The notes under the pieces are model-generated. The model had not been told where the DNA came from, ran no database searches, and worked only from the letters and a program-made list of their open reading frames with translations. Positions 35,776-46,785 of a stretch of DNA of 64,000 nucleotides are shown piece after piece. Source of the DNA: Companilactobacillus huachuanensis (GTDB lineage Bacteria > Bacillota > Bacilli > Lactobacillales > Lactobacillaceae); the NCBI RefSeq assembly GCF_005404815.1, contig NZ_BJDF01000001.1, positions 112,528 to 176,527 of the forward strand, in the 5' to 3' direction. How positions within the stretch are numbered: position 1 is the stretch's first letter; every line of letters starts with the position of its first letter. A program made the position numbers and the translations under genes.

Positions 35776-36078
35776 TTACTTTTCGCTCAAATCCAATAAA
35801 TTATTCTTAGGATCGTGATACAAGATAGCAGCAGATCCAATATTTCTAAGTTCACGCCACCAGTTCTCTTGATCATCCGAAAAAGTCAATCCTTCAGTAT
35901 TTCGAATATAATTCACAGCACTGGACGCATGCGCAGCCAAATCACTAATGTCAGTTCCTGCTTCAAGACGTTTGTAGGCTTTCAATAATGGAGCTTGCAA
36001 ACGTGAATCAGTCGTAGAGTTATAAAATTGTTTGATTAAAGTCTTAGCTTGGATAAGTTGATCATTTGTTTCAGTCAT
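35776..36078 (-). CDS. bacteriocin immunity protein (enterocin A immunity family)
   Basis: 100 residues, helical, matching the EntA_Immun pattern: a leading helix (AKTLIKQFYNST), LLKAYKRLEAG, then AVNYIRNTEGLTFSDDQE and WWRELRNIG. Compare the enterocin A immunity protein, with IRFTEYQEELIRNLSEIG at the same place. Such proteins protect against pediocin-like bacteriocins acting on the mannose PTS. Start at 36078 is chosen from the GGAAAGG ribosome site; the longer form from 36105 lacks one. No bacteriocin structural gene or exporter is near, so it is an orphan immunity gene, as often seen in lactobacilli. Confidence 0.75.
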   Translation of the reverse strand: MTETNDQLIQAKTLIKQFYNSTTDSRLQAPLLKAYKRLEAGTDISDLAAHASSAVNYIRNTEGLTFSDDQENWWRELRNIGSAAILYHDPKNNLLDLSEK

Positions 36079-36105
36079 GTCAGTGAACCTTTCCAAAAAT
36101 ATCAT

Positions 36106-36599
36106 TATTATTAAAGAATCACCAGTCGGAAGAGATGAGAAATATTTATCAGCTCAGGAGACGGCCAATTAATAACTATTAATAAATAATTATATCACCA
36201 AGCCATATCAATTCTAAAAATTTGGCGGATTGTCAAATACTGATTTAAGTGTTTTTAATAATAAATGACAGTACTGATTTTTAATAAAATAATTCAATTG
36301 GTATATGTCAAAAAAGAACAAAATATAGTCCTTATTGTGAACTAATGAACTTTTACTAAGTCTAACGAGTCAAAAAAGTCATAAAACTGACAATTAACAA
36401 ATGACATCTTGTATAGAAGAAAACGAAAAATCGCTTAAATGCCACTATATCAGCGTATAATTAACATAAATTTATTCGATATAATTTAAACAAAAAAATG
36501 AATACAATTGCTAATAACTAACTTATAATGAAGTTGGAATCGGATGTTTAAATATATATAGTTCAGTATTTCACGTTTCTTTGAAGGGAAGTGATCGGG
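36106..36599. other. intergenic region holding the divergent immunity/glg promoters
   Basis: About 490 bp, AT-rich and without a credible gene. TATAAT at 36524-36529 is a candidate -10 box for the glycogen operon, but no good -35 box is at the expected distance. No clear cre site was found. Nothing else is supported. Confidence 0.4.
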
Positions 36600-38486
36600 T
36601 TGGTATTGAAAGATACATTAGCTGATAAAAGCTACTTATTCAATACGGGGAAATCTTTTAAAAGCTATGGATTCCTAGGTTGTCACTTGCACGATGAAGG
36701 TCAGGCAGAATTTAATGTTTGGGCTCCAAATGCTAAATCCGTCGCAGTTGTTGGTGATTTCAACGATTGGCAAGATAGTGCAATGGAACAGATTGAAAAT
36801 ACAGGTGTCTGGCATATTTCTGTAAATAATGTCGAATTGGGTAATCTGTACAAATTTGCAATCGTTGGACCTGATGGTGAACGTAGCTTGAAAATTGATC
36901 CGTACGCAACGCAGTTTGAACGAAAACCTGGAGATGCAGCAGTTATAACTCCTCAAATTGAGCACAAATGGCATGATGGTTTGTGGCTCGGACGAAGAAA
37001 GCGGAGTAAACCTGAACAACGACCGTTGAATATTTATGAGGTCCATCTTGGTTCTTGGAAGCGACATGATAACAACAGCTATTATACGTATTCTGAATTT
37101 GCCGATGAATTGATTCCTTATGTTAAAAATCTTGGTTACACGCATATTGAATTGATGCCTATCATGGAACATCTACTCGATGCTTCTTGGGGTTATCAGC
37201 AATTAGGATATTTTGCCACTACGAGTCGTTTCGGAAGTCGAGAGGATTTCTTAGAATTTATTGATAAGTGTCATTTGGCAAATATCGGTGTCATCGTTGA
37301 TTGGGTTCCGGGTCATTTTATTAGAAATTACGATGCACTTTATCAATATGATGGTACACCGACGTTTGAATATCAGGATAAAAATCGTGCTAACAATAAA
37401 CGCTGGGGTGCTTGGAATTTTGATTTGGGTAAGTCACAAGTTCAGAGTTTTCTGATTTCGAGTGCCATGTATTGGATTGATGAATGTCACTTGGACGGAT
37501 TGCGAGTTGACGCGGTTTCGAACATGCTTTATTTAGATTATGATGATGGCAAAGAAAATTTGACCAATAAGTACGGAGATAATCGTAATTTAGAGGGTAT
37601 CGAATTTTTGCAAAAACTGAATCAGGTCGTTCATCAGGAACATCCCGACGCATTGATGATTGCCGAAGAATCCTCAGCATATAAAGGCGTGACAGATGTT
37701 GTTTCTAATGGTGGCTTGGGATTTGACTACAAGTGGAATCTCGGTTGGATGCACGATACGTTGAAATTTTTCGAAATGGATCCGTTGTATCGTCACGATC
37801 ACTACAATTTATTAACCTTTGCTTTTGTTTACATGTACAATGAAAAATTTATTTTGCCATTTTCTCACGATGAGGTTGTTCACGGCAAGAAATCTTTGAT
37901 GCATAAGATGCCGGGGGACCGTTACAACCAATTCGCCAACCTTAGGACGATGATTACTTATTTATTAGCCTTTCCAGGTAAAAAATTAACCTTTATGGGA
38001 TCGGAATGGGGTCAATTTTTGGAATGGCGGGATTGGAGTCAGCTGGAATGGGTTGATTTGAAAGATCCTTTGAATCAAAAAATGCATGAATTTACACAGG
38101 CTATAAATCATGTTTACCACGATGAACGACCACTTTGGGAACAGGATCATGTACCTGAAGGAATGATTTATTCCAATACTGATGATAACGAAAGCTCAAC
38201 GATGGGCTTTATTCGTCAGGGTAAGAAGAAACGTCAATTTGTTGTGGCAGCATTTAATTTTGTGCCGGTTGAGAAACAGGATTATCGTATCGGGGTTCCA
38301 TATTCAGGTGATTATGAATTACTTATTAATACGGAAGATGAGCGCTTTGGTGGTACTTGGACTAAGTTGGAAACGCAATTCACAGCAGATAAAACGCCTT
38401 TTAACGGGCAACCTGCTAGTTTTACGGTGACACTTCCAGCTATGGGAGCGCTATTGATTCGACCAACCAAACTTAATAGAGGGTGA
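36600..38486 (+). CDS. glgB: 1,4-alpha-glucan branching enzyme
   Basis: About 628 residues, GH13_9 branching enzyme that adds alpha-1,6 branches to glycogen. N-terminal CBM48 ([21 protein letters not shown]), then the catalytic barrel with [18 protein letters not shown] (nucleophile Asp), [11 protein letters not shown] (acid Glu) and [12 protein letters not shown], and a C-terminal all-beta domain. Several start codons are possible: GTG 36591 is too close to GAAGGG, so TTG 36600 or 36606 is preferred. First gene of glgB-glgC-glgD-glgA-glgP-amylase; overlaps glgC region by translation coupling. Confidence 0.93.
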   Translation: MVLKDTLADKSYLFNTGKSFKSYGFLGCHLHDEGQAEFNVWAPNAKSVAVVGDFNDWQDSAMEQIENTGVWHISVNNVELGNLYKFAIVGPDGERSLKIDPYATQFERKPGDAAVITPQIEHKWHDGLWLGRRKRSKPEQRPLNIYEVHLGSWKRHDNNSYYTYSEFADELIPYVKNLGYTHIELMPIMEHLLDASWGYQQLGYFATTSRFGSREDFLEFIDKCHLANIGVIVDWVPGHFIRNYDALYQYDGTPTFEYQDKNRANNKRWGAWNFDLGKSQVQSFLISSAMYWIDECHLDGLRVDAVSNMLYLDYDDGKENLTNKYGDNRNLEGIEFLQKLNQVVHQEHPDALMIAEESSAYKGVTDVVSNGGLGFDYKWNLGWMHDTLKFFEMDPLYRHDHYNLLTFAFVYMYNEKFILPFSHDEVVHGKKSLMHKMPGDRYNQFANLRTMITYLLAFPGKKLTFMGSEWGQFLEWRDWSQLEWVDLKDPLNQKMHEFTQAINHVYHDERPLWEQDHVPEGMIYSNTDDNESSTMGFIRQGKKKRQFVVAAFNFVPVEKQDYRIGVPYSGDYELLINTEDERFGGTWTKLETQFTADKTPFNGQPASFTVTLPAMGALLIRPTKLNRG

Positions 38487-38491
38487 GTCAA

Positions 38492-39637
38492 ATGAATGAA
38501 AATAATGAAATGCTAGCAATTATTCTTGCCGGTGGTCAAGGTAGTCGGTTAGGAAAATTAACAAAATCTACAGCTAAACCAGCGATTCCTTTCGGGGGAC
38601 GCTATCGTATTATTGATTTCACATTGAGCAATTGTGCTAATTCAGGTATCAATACCGTCGGAGTTATTACGCAATATCAACCTTTGGAACTGAATGCACA
38701 CATTGGCAATGGTTCCAGTTGGGGTCTGGATGATCAAATGGGCGGCGTCACTGTTTTACAACCATTCTCATCAACAGAAGGAGAAAAATTCTTCGAAGGA
38801 ACTGCCCACGCTATCTATCAAAATATTGAATACATCGATCAACAGAATCCGAAGTACTTATTAGTTTTATCAGGGGATCACATTTATAAAATGGATTATG
38901 AAGCAATGCTGGATTATCACAAGGCTAAGAAGGCTTCATTGACCGTTGGTGTTATTCCAGTTTCACCTGAAGAAGCAAAACGTTTCGGAATGATGAATAC
39001 TGATGAAACTGATCGTATCATTGAATTTGAAGAAAAACCCGAGCATCCTAAGAGCAACAAGGCATCTATGGGTATTTATATTTTCAACTGGGCTACTTTG
39101 AGAAACTATTTAGTAAACAGTTTTAGTACCAATAACGAACTAGAAGATTTTGGTAAAAATGTCATTCCAATGTATCTAGCTAACAATGAGTCTGCTTATG
39201 CCTATTCATTTGATGGCTATTGGCGGGATGTTGGTACGATTCAAAGTCTCTGGCAAGCTAATATGGAATTTCTTTCACCATACAATAGCTTAAATATTGG
39301 CGATCACAATTGGAGAATCAACTCTAAAGCGCAAGTTTTGCCACCAATGTATTTGACGTCAACAAGTAATATCAATAATTCGATGATTGTTGATAGCTGC
39401 TATGTTGCTGGTGAAGTTGATCATTCAATCTTATCTCAACGTGTGTCAATTGGTGCCGGCAGCAAAGTCGTTGACAGCATGATTATGCCCGGAGCTACGA
39501 TTGGCAAGAATGCCGTGGTGGACCATGCTCTAGTTGGTGAAGAAGCGGTTATTGGCGACGATGCCGTTGTTAAAGGAACTGAAGATGATATCGCCGTTGT
39601 AGGTTACGGTGAAGTGTTGGGGGTTAAAAAATCATGA
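38492..39637 (+). CDS. glgC: glucose-1-phosphate adenylyltransferase, catalytic subunit
   Basis: 381 residues. Makes ADP-glucose from glucose-1-phosphate and ATP. Nucleotidyltransferase motif [18 protein letters not shown], then [25 protein letters not shown] and FEEKP; the C-terminal part is a left-handed beta helix of hexapeptide repeats ([21 protein letters not shown]). ATG at 38492 lies 6 nt after the glgB stop with GAGGGTGA upstream, better than GTG 38483. Its stop overlaps the ATG of glgD. In Firmicutes it works with GlgD as a heteromer. Confidence 0.95.
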   Translation: MNENNEMLAIILAGGQGSRLGKLTKSTAKPAIPFGGRYRIIDFTLSNCANSGINTVGVITQYQPLELNAHIGNGSSWGLDDQMGGVTVLQPFSSTEGEKFFEGTAHAIYQNIEYIDQQNPKYLLVLSGDHIYKMDYEAMLDYHKAKKASLTVGVIPVSPEEAKRFGMMNTDETDRIIEFEEKPEHPKSNKASMGIYIFNWATLRNYLVNSFSTNNELEDFGKNVIPMYLANNESAYAYSFDGYWRDVGTIQSLWQANMEFLSPYNSLNIGDHNWRINSKAQVLPPMYLTSTSNINNSMIVDSCYVAGEVDHSILSQRVSIGAGSKVVDSMIMPGATIGKNAVVDHALVGEEAVIGDDAVVKGTEDDIAVVGYGEVLGVKKS

Positions 39638-40806
39638 AACATAATAGTGTGAGTGCCATCATAAATTTAGTTGAACCATGGGAACAACTTGAGCCATTAA
39701 CAACGAATCGTCCAGTAGGAACACTGCCTTTTGGCGGACGCTATCGTTTGATTGATTTTCCACTTTCTAGTGTTACTAATGCCGGAATTCAAAACGCTAT
39801 GATTATTTCGCCACGATCAGGACGTTCAGTTGCGGACCATTTACGTAGTGGTAATGATTGGAATTTGGATACGATTCGTGGCGGATTATTCAACTTTCCA
39901 TATAATGATTTGTCGTTGATTGCTCCACAAAAGAAGGAAACACTGGTTCACCATTATTACGATAATACGATTTTATTTTTAAAACGCAGCAACAGTGAAT
40001 ACACCGTTATTATGGGAACAAGAAATATTTGTAACATTGATCTACGGGCCTTGTTACGTTATCACCAAGAACGCGATAATCCAGTTACGACGGTCTATAA
40101 GAGTATTGATGCCAAAGATTCTGATCCTGACACAACTGTTTTGCAACTGACAGATAACGGCATGGCAACAGCAATTTTACCAGCAGCTAGCAAGAATGTA
40201 GTTCCTAATGATAATGGTAAATTTGCCAAAAGTCTGAATATTTATATGATGAGTACCGTTGATTTAATCGATATCTTGAAGGAAGCTAATGAACGTGGGG
40301 ACTTGATCAGTCTAGAGAATTTAATGCTACAAGCGGTTATGCAGCACAGTGCCAATGCTTTTGAATATACTGGCTACTACGCTAATATTCATGATATTGA
40401 AAGCTACTATGATTCCAGTATGTCGATTTTGGAAGAAGATAACTTCAGATCATTGTTCTATAGTCAGCGCCGAATTTACACGAAGGTCAAGAATGAGATT
40501 CCAACGTTCTTTGCTAAGAGCTCGCATGTTAAAGGCAGTCTTTGTGGTACTGGTGGATACATTGAAGGAAAAATTGACCATTCAGTTATTTTTAGAAATG
40601 TGTTTATTAATCGCAAATCACAAATTAAGGATTCCGTCATTATGCAAGGTACGAGAATTGGTGCCGGTACGAAGGTTGAAAATGCCATTATCGACAAGAA
40701 TGTTGTCATCGGACCTAACTTGCAGTTGAAGGGAACACCTGAAAATCCTCTAGTAATTGGTAAAGGCAAACGAATATTTCAGCAAACGGAGGTATCTAAT
40801 GAATAA
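39634..40806 (+). CDS. glgD: glucose-1-phosphate adenylyltransferase subunit GlgD
   Basis: 390 residues, paralog of GlgC in which the catalytic N-terminal motif is degenerate ([20 protein letters not shown] replaces the GGxGxRL loop), as is normal for the regulatory GlgD subunit of Firmicutes. Other regions follow Glg[20 protein letters not shown] and a C-terminal hexapeptide beta helix. Starts inside the glgC stop (ATGA overlap) and ends after the glgA start, so stoichiometric translation is expected. Confidence 0.93.
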   Translation: MKHNSVSAIINLVEPWEQLEPLTTNRPVGTLPFGGRYRLIDFPLSSVTNAGIQNAMIISPRSGRSVADHLRSGNDWNLDTIRGGLFNFPYNDLSLIAPQKKETLVHHYYDNTILFLKRSNSEYTVIMGTRNICNIDLRALLRYHQERDNPVTTVYKSIDAKDSDPDTTVLQLTDNGMATAILPAASKNVVPNDNGKFAKSLNIYMMSTVDLIDILKEANERGDLISLENLMLQAVMQHSANAFEYTGYYANIHDIESYYDSSMSILEEDNFRSLFYSQRRIYTKVKNEIPTFFAKSSHVKGSLCGTGGYIEGKIDHSVIFRNVFINRKSQIKDSVIMQGTRIGAGTKVENAIIDKNVVIGPNLQLKGTPENPLVIGKGKRIFQQTEVSNE

Positions 40807-42235
40807 GGTTTTATTTGCGGCAGCAGAAGCAGCACCTTTTTATAAAACGGGTGGCTTAGGAGATGTAAGTTTTGCGTTACCTAAGGCATTACAAACAGAC
40901 AATCAAATTCGAGTCGTAATTCCATATTATGGAAAGCTATTTCCCGAGAAATATCGTAATTTAGTCAAAGACTTGATGCACTTCACAGTCCGTGTTGGTG
41001 AAAATGTTAAATACTGTGGTATCAAAACATTGAAGCTAAATGGGGTTCAGTACTACCTTATCGACAATGAAGAATACTTCGGCCGCGATGGTCTGTATGG
41101 ATATTGGGATGACGGCGAACGGTTTGCTTTCTTCCAACTGGCTATCTGTGAGATGTTAGAGAAGGTCAACTATATTCCGGATGTATTGCATTTGAATGAC
41201 TGGCACACAGCGTTTATTCCCGTATTGCTGAAGGATAAATACAATTGGATCGACGCATATCGTCATATTAAGACAGTTTTGACAATTCACAATATTCAAT
41301 TTCAAGGTGTCTATGATCCAATTATTTTGGGTAGTTTATTTGGAATCGGTCGTCGGACGTTCAATGAAGGTAGCGTTGAATACTATGGAAATGTGAACTT
41401 TATGAAAGGCGGAATCACTTTTGCTGATGCCGTCACCACTGTATCTCCCAGCTATGCTAAAGAAATTCAGACTCCAGGATTTGGCGAGAATTTAGACGGA
41501 ATATTGCGTGACAATTCTTATAAATTGCATGGAATTATCAATGGCATTGATATGAAAATTTACGATCCCGAAACTGATCCTGATATTCCAGAACACTTTA
41601 ATGTCAGTGATATGTCTGGTAAGGCACTCGACAAAAAGGCTCTGCAAAAGGCTGTTGGCTTGCCTCAAAAGGATGTGCCAGTCTTTGCTGTTGTCTCTCG
41701 TTTGACGCGTCAAAAGGGTATGGATCTGTTGTTAAATGCTTTAAATGAATTTTTACAAAATCATGATGTACAGGTTGTCATTTTAGGAACCGGTGACCCT
41801 GATTTGGAAAAGGGCTTTGAAGGCTATCAAAATGCTTATCCTGACAAGCTAGCTGCCAAAATCGAATTTGATGTCAAATTAGCACAGTTGATCTATGCTG
41901 GCAGTGATGGATTCATTATGCCATCGGCCTTTGAACCTTGTGGTTTATCACAAATGATGGCAATGCGCTATGGCAGTGTTCCCATCGTTCATTCTGTAGG
42001 CGGATTACGTGATACAGTGATTCCGTTCAATAAGTTCACCAAAAAAGGAACTGGTTTCGGATTTGACGATTATCGCTTTGAAGTCTTGGGCAAGATGTTA
42101 GATTCCGCCTTTGATTTATACGCTAAAGCTCCCAAAACTTGGCAAGAACTCAGAAAACAAGGGATGGAACAAGACTTTGGCTGGGAAAAATCGGCCGCTA
42201 AATATAGTGATTTGTATCAAGAATTGACCGACTAA
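40799..42235 (+). CDS. glgA: glycogen synthase
   Basis: 478 residues, GT5 family, elongates alpha-1,4-glucan from ADP-glucose. Starts [23 protein letters not shown], containing the KTGGL motif that binds ADP-glucose; C-terminal half has FAVVSRLTRQKGMDLL and EPCGLSQMMAMRYG (retaining GT-B Glu region). ATG at 40799 is chosen for the GGAGG at 40789-40793 and overlaps the end of glgD. Length is exactly that of the family. Confidence 0.95.
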   Translation: MNKVLFAAAEAAPFYKTGGLGDVSFALPKALQTDNQIRVVIPYYGKLFPEKYRNLVKDLMHFTVRVGENVKYCGIKTLKLNGVQYYLIDNEEYFGRDGLYGYWDDGERFAFFQLAICEMLEKVNYIPDVLHLNDWHTAFIPVLLKDKYNWIDAYRHIKTVLTIHNIQFQGVYDPIILGSLFGIGRRTFNEGSVEYYGNVNFMKGGITFADAVTTVSPSYAKEIQTPGFGENLDGILRDNSYKLHGIINGIDMKIYDPETDPDIPEHFNVSDMSGKALDKKALQKAVGLPQKDVPVFAVVSRLTRQKGMDLLLNALNEFLQNHDVQVVILGTGDPDLEKGFEGYQNAYPDKLAAKIEFDVKLAQLIYAGSDGFIMPSAFEPCGLSQMMAMRYGSVPIVHSVGGLRDTVIPFNKFTKKGTGFGFDDYRFEVLGKMLDSAFDLYAKAPKTWQELRKQGMEQDFGWEKSAAKYSDLYQELTD

Positions 42236-42272
42236 GTCAGTTTGCATCTCTTAGAATAACAGAGGTATAAAT

Positions 42273-44678
42273 ATGGAATTAAAAGAAGCCGAGTTTGTCA
42301 GAGATTATATTAATGAAATTAAAGCTACTTATGCAGTTGACTTGAAAGATACTTCACCAATGGAACAATACATGGCATTGGGACATTTGATTAAGCGTTA
42401 TAACGGTGAAAATTGGACTGATACGTCAAAGAGTTATCGCAAAAATGATGTTAAACAAGTTTATTATTTTTCAATTGAATTTTTACCAGGTCGACTCTTA
42501 CAATCCAATTTACTTAATTTGGGAATAACTGATGTCGTTAAGAAAGGTCTTAAAAATTTAGGCTTGAATTTCGACAAAATTGTTCGATCCGAACCCGATC
42601 CCGGCCTTGGTAATGGTGGCTTGGGAAGATTAGCTGCCTGTTATATGGATTCAATGGCAAGTATCGGAATGGCTGGTAATGGTAACGGAATTCGTTATCG
42701 CTATGGTCTATTTAAGCAAGTCTTCATGAATGGCTATCAAGTTGAATTACCTGATGATTGGTTACGTAATGGTAATGCTTGGGAAGTCAGACGTGAAAAC
42801 CGAGCTTGTTTAGTGAAATTTGGTGGTCATGTTTGGATGCAAGAGCAACCAGATGGCAGTTTGAAACCAGTTTATGACCATACTGATGATGTCTTAGCAG
42901 TCCCATATGATACCGGAATCATTGGCTATCACAACGTTGTTACGAATACCTTGCGGCTTTGGTCAGCCGAATTACCACCAAATGCGGAAGAAAGATATTA
43001 TTCTCAAAAAGAACGTGACAATATCGATGACATTACAAAAGTTTTGTATCCGGATGATAGTAATGAACAAGGTCGTTCGTTACGTTTGCGTCAAGAATAT
43101 TTCTTCTCATCAGCTGGTGTACAAAGTATCGTGCGTCATTATTTATCTGATCACACTAGTCTGAAACGCTTTGTCCAAAAAGTTGCGATTCACATTAATG
43201 ATACCCATCCAACATTGGTAATCCCTGAATTGATGCGTATCTTGATGGATGAGCATGACTGTCCTTGGGATTTGGCATGGCAAATAACAACCTCAACTAT
43301 GAGTTATACCAACCATACCATTATGCAAGAGGCGCTTGAGAAGTGGCCAATTGAAATGTTCCAAGGCCTACTTCCTAGAATTTATCAAATCGTCGAAGAA
43401 ATTAATCGTCGTTATCGTGCTGATAAGATTCCGGTTTTTGGTGAAGATATCGTCGATCGCACAGCACCTTTGGGTGATGGTCAAGTCCGGATGGCTTATT
43501 TAGCGGTAATTGGTAGTCACAGTGTCAACGGAGTTGCACCATTACATACTGAGCTGTTGGAAAAAGATGTCTTAGCAGATCTTTATCGAATTTATCCTGA
43601 GAAATTCAACAATAAGACTAATGGTATTGCTGAACGTCGTTGGTTGGAGATTGCTAACCAGCCACTTTCCAAGTTGATTGACAGTAAAATTGGTAAAGAT
43701 TGGCATTTCAATCCCAAATTGTTGCAGGAGTTATCAACATTTGAAAATGATAAAAAATTCTTGAATCAGTTAGTTGATGTTAAGAAGGAAAATAAGCAAC
43801 GCTTGGCTGATTATGTGCAGTCGGAAATGGGTATTACAATTCGAACTGATGCCATTTATGACGTACAAATCAAAAGGCTTCACGCATACAAACGTCAAGT
43901 TTTGCATATGCTAGAAATTATTCGTGAGTACTTAGAAATTAAGGAAAATCCCCAAGCGGATATTACACCACGAGTTCATATTTTCGGTGCTAAAGCAGCG
44001 CCAAGTTATCATTATGCAAAATCAGTTATCAAGGTTATCAATGCTTTAGCCGATTTAGTCAATAATGATCCCGATATTGGCGATAAGTTGAAAGTTGTCT
44101 TTATTCCTAATTATGGTGTTTCATTGGGCGAGTTGATTATCCCCGCAGCCGATATTAGTGAACAAATTTCAACTGCCTCGAAGGAAGCATCTGGTACAAG
44201 TAATATGAAATTGATGACTAATGGTGCTTTATCGTTAGCCACAATGGATGGTGCCAATATTGATATTATCCGAGCAGCCGGCAGTGAAAATGAGTATACC
44301 TTTGGTCTCACGGCAGCCGATGTCTATGGCTATTATCACCGCAATGACTACCGTTCAAAGGCAATTTATGATGGTAATCCAGAGTTACAAAAAGTTGTTG
44401 ATTCATTGATTACTAACATGATTCCGGGAATTTCCACTGAAGGCCGTGAGATCTACGATTCATTACTACAATATAATGATGAATATTTCGTCTTGGCTGA
44501 TTATGCCGATTACGTCAAACAGCAGAAACAAATTTCAATAGATTTCAAAGATGTTGAGACTTGGCAGAAGAAGTCATTGGCAAATATTGCGGCATCTGGA
44601 ACATTCTCAGCTGATTATTCAGTAGCACGTTATGCTGAAGATATTTGGCAAGTTCCATACAAGCTGATTCTTAAATAA
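42273..44678 (+). CDS. glgP: glycogen/maltodextrin phosphorylase
   Basis: 801 residues, GT35. Releases glucose-1-phosphate from alpha-1,4-glucans. The PLP-binding lysine lies in EASGTSNMKLMTNGAL; other conserved pieces are DPGLGNGGLGRLAACYMDS, HINDTHPTL and VQIKRLHAYKRQ. Located 37 nt after glgA with an AGAGG site. Synthesis and breakdown genes are thus co-transcribed, as in the L. acidophilus glg operon. Confidence 0.95.
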   Translation: MELKEAEFVRDYINEIKATYAVDLKDTSPMEQYMALGHLIKRYNGENWTDTSKSYRKNDVKQVYYFSIEFLPGRLLQSNLLNLGITDVVKKGLKNLGLNFDKIVRSEPDPGLGNGGLGRLAACYMDSMASIGMAGNGNGIRYRYGLFKQVFMNGYQVELPDDWLRNGNAWEVRRENRACLVKFGGHVWMQEQPDGSLKPVYDHTDDVLAVPYDTGIIGYHNVVTNTLRLWSAELPPNAEERYYSQKERDNIDDITKVLYPDDSNEQGRSLRLRQEYFFSSAGVQSIVRHYLSDHTSLKRFVQKVAIHINDTHPTLVIPELMRILMDEHDCPWDLAWQITTSTMSYTNHTIMQEALEKWPIEMFQGLLPRIYQIVEEINRRYRADKIPVFGEDIVDRTAPLGDGQVRMAYLAVIGSHSVNGVAPLHTELLEKDVLADLYRIYPEKFNNKTNGIAERRWLEIANQPLSKLIDSKIGKDWHFNPKLLQELSTFENDKKFLNQLVDVKKENKQRLADYVQSEMGITIRTDAIYDVQIKRLHAYKRQVLHMLEIIREYLEIKENPQADITPRVHIFGAKAAPSYHYAKSVIKVINALADLVNNDPDIGDKLKVVFIPNYGVSLGELIIPAADISEQISTASKEASGTSNMKLMTNGALSLATMDGANIDIIRAAGSENEYTFGLTAADVYGYYHRNDYRSKAIYDGNPELQKVVDSLITNMIPGISTEGREIYDSLLQYNDEYFVLADYADYVKQQKQISIDFKDVETWQKKSLANIAASGTFSADYSVARYAEDIWQVPYKLILK

Positions 44679-44690
44679 GGTGGCTGTGCA

Positions 44691-46508
44691 ATGAGTATTG
44701 TGATTGAATATGATTCATTTGAAACGTCAAAAAAAGCTCCATTCGGCGCAGTGGTCGAAGGAACCGAGATTGATTTTAATATTAGAGTTCACTCCGGCAA
44801 CGATATTCAACAAGTTATCTTACATGTCGCTCAAGATGGACATTGGGATACGGAACATCAGTTACAGATGAGTCAAGGTTCTCATGCTTATCGGACAAAG
44901 TTTACGCCGAAGTCTTCCGGACTGTTTTTCTACTATTTTGAAGTCATCACGAATCAGGAAAGCTGTTTCTATGGCTGTTTAGATGGTGGATTTGGTGGTG
45001 AAGGCGTTATTTACTTAAATCGTGCTGATGTCCAGATGTACCAACTGACAGTTATGAGTCACGTGGAAACGATTCCTGATTGGTATCAACATGGCCTGGC
45101 TTATCACATCTTCGTCGATCGATTTAACAACGGCAATCCGGATGGTCACATCAATAATCCCAAACCGAATAGTTTTATTTATGGTCAAAAGAGCGACTTA
45201 CCAATGTATATTCGCAACAATAAGCAAGAAGTTGTTCGTTGGGATTTTTACGGTGGAAATTTACTTGGGATTGAGAAAAAAATTCCATATTTAAAACAAC
45301 TTGGCGTGACAGTTATTTATTTGAGTCCGATTTTTGAGGCTATGAGTAACCACCGTTATGATACGAGTGATTATCTCAAAATTGACCCAATGTTAGGAAC
45401 GCTAGCTGATTTTGACCGTTTGGTTAAGAAAATTCATGAGGTAGGGATGCATGTTATTTTGGACGGCGTCTTTAATCATGTTGGGGTTAATTCTCGTTAC
45501 TTCAATCAAGCCGAAACGTATGACACTCTCGGCGCTACGCAGTCAAAGGACAGTCGTTATTATCCTTGGTTCAATTTTACGAAGTATCCCCAAGAATATG
45601 ACAGTTGGTGGGGCGTGACTGACTTGCCAACTGTTAATAAGGAAAATGTCGACTATCAAAACTTCATTTACGGCAATGATGATTCAGTAATTGATTACTG
45701 GACTAGCCGTGGCATTGATGGCTGGCGTCTGGATGTTGCCGATGAATTGCCAGATGAATTTATTCTGGGTATTCGACAAGCCTTGGACAAGTACCCTGAC
45801 AAGGTTTTGATAGGTGAAGTTTGGGAAGATGCCTCGCATAAATTGGCTTATGGTAAACGTCGTCACTATTTAGAGGGTGGAATGTTGCAGGCCGTCATGA
45901 ATTACCCGTTGCGTAAGTTGATTATTCGGGTATTGACCGGTGATTTGAAGCCATCTGAATGGTGGTTAGAGTTGATGACGTTGAAGGAAAATTATCCACA
46001 AACTGTTTTCAAATATAATTTTAATAATATTGGCAGTCATGATACTAAAAGAATTTTAACCGCCTTACATGGTGATCATGATAGGCTTGAACAAGCCTTT
46101 GGGTTGCTGTTCACGATGCCCGGTGTCCCTTGTGTTTATTATGGGGATGAGACTGGTTTGACTGGTGGAAAAGACCCTGAAAATCGAGCTTTCTTCCCAT
46201 GGGATAATCAAAATGTCAATTTACAGCAATTAGTTGAGCAGTGGTACCATTGGCGTTCACAACATAAATGGATCGACGATGCTGAGTTTGCACCGTTTTA
46301 TTTGAACAATTTTGGAATTGGATTTGTTTATTGGCAAGATAATAAGAAATTATTAGTTATCTTAAATACTTCATGCAATCAGCATCAGATAAATTCCAAT
46401 GATTTGATGCTGGATGTGGTGCCATCTGATTTAGCGGGTGAGATTAAGAAATGTTTGACTAACAAGAGTTTGGAACATGGTGAATTTAAGATTATTGAAG
46501 ATTTTTAG
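44691..46508 (+). CDS. GH13 amylase / neopullulanase-type alpha-glycosidase of the glg operon
   Basis: 605 residues, intracellular (no signal peptide). N-terminal beta domain (about 1-130) like CBM34, then GH13_20-type barrel with GVFNHVG, nucleophile Asp348 in GWRLDVADEL, acid Glu376 in GEVWEDA and Asp451 in IGSHDTKR. Equivalent to the amy/apu gene that follows glgP in lactobacilli; likely trims glycogen or limit dextrins to maltose. Follows glgP by 12 nt. The stop codon TAG directly abuts the core of repeat R5, so the native 3' region was replaced. Confidence 0.88.
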   Translation: MSIVIEYDSFETSKKAPFGAVVEGTEIDFNIRVHSGNDIQQVILHVAQDGHWDTEHQLQMSQGSHAYRTKFTPKSSGLFFYYFEVITNQESCFYGCLDGGFGGEGVIYLNRADVQMYQLTVMSHVETIPDWYQHGLAYHIFVDRFNNGNPDGHINNPKPNSFIYGQKSDLPMYIRNNKQEVVRWDFYGGNLLGIEKKIPYLKQLGVTVIYLSPIFEAMSNHRYDTSDYLKIDPMLGTLADFDRLVKKIHEVGMHVILDGVFNHVGVNSRYFNQAETYDTLGATQSKDSRYYPWFNFTKYPQEYDSWWGVTDLPTVNKENVDYQNFIYGNDDSVIDYWTSRGIDGWRLDVADELPDEFILGIRQALDKYPDKVLIGEVWEDASHKLAYGKRRHYLEGGMLQAVMNYPLRKLIIRVLTGDLKPSEWWLELMTLKENYPQTVFKYNFNNIGSHDTKRILTALHGDHDRLEQAFGLLFTMPGVPCVYYGDETGLTGGKDPENRAFFPWDNQNVNLQQLVEQWYHWRSQHKWIDDAEFAPFYLNNFGIGFVYWQDNKKLLVILNTSCNQHQINSNDLMLDVVPSDLAGEIKKCLTNKSLEHGEFKIIEDF

Positions 46509-46700
46509 CCGTTTCCAGAGCTGAGAGTATTCAATTGCTGCGCGGAACGGCCCGAGCCTGGGAAGCGGTCTCGAACCTCGGTTGAAGCCTCGCAAAACCC
46601 GCGAGTCTTCAACACGCCCGGTGGCGTAAGGACTAAAGTCCTAACGCCACTTTCGCTGCAAATGAATACTCTCAGCTCTTCCAACTAATCTATTTTTTAA
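46508..46700 (+). repeat. family R element R5 (core only)
   Basis: Starts within the amylase stop (TAGCCGTTTCCAGAGCTGAG); the left terminal repeat is missing, the core is complete and the AT-rich tail is cut short. The diagnostic hairpin reads GTGGCGT-AAGGACT and AGTCCT-AACGCCAC (AGGACT 46629-46634 with AGTCCT 46637-46642), i.e. both arms differ from R2 but still pair. Confidence 0.9.
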
Positions 46701-46716
46701 CCTGTAGTTTATAAAT

Positions 46717-46747
46717 AAAAAAGACTGATGTTTATTCAGTCTTTTTT
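46717..46747. terminator. bidirectional terminator
   Basis: AAAAAGACTGA pairs with TTCAGTCTTTTTT around TGTTTA, between the convergent glg operon and the HAD gene. Confidence 0.85.
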
Positions 46748-46785
46748 GTATTTATTCAATGAAATTTCAATATCCTTGAATAGTA

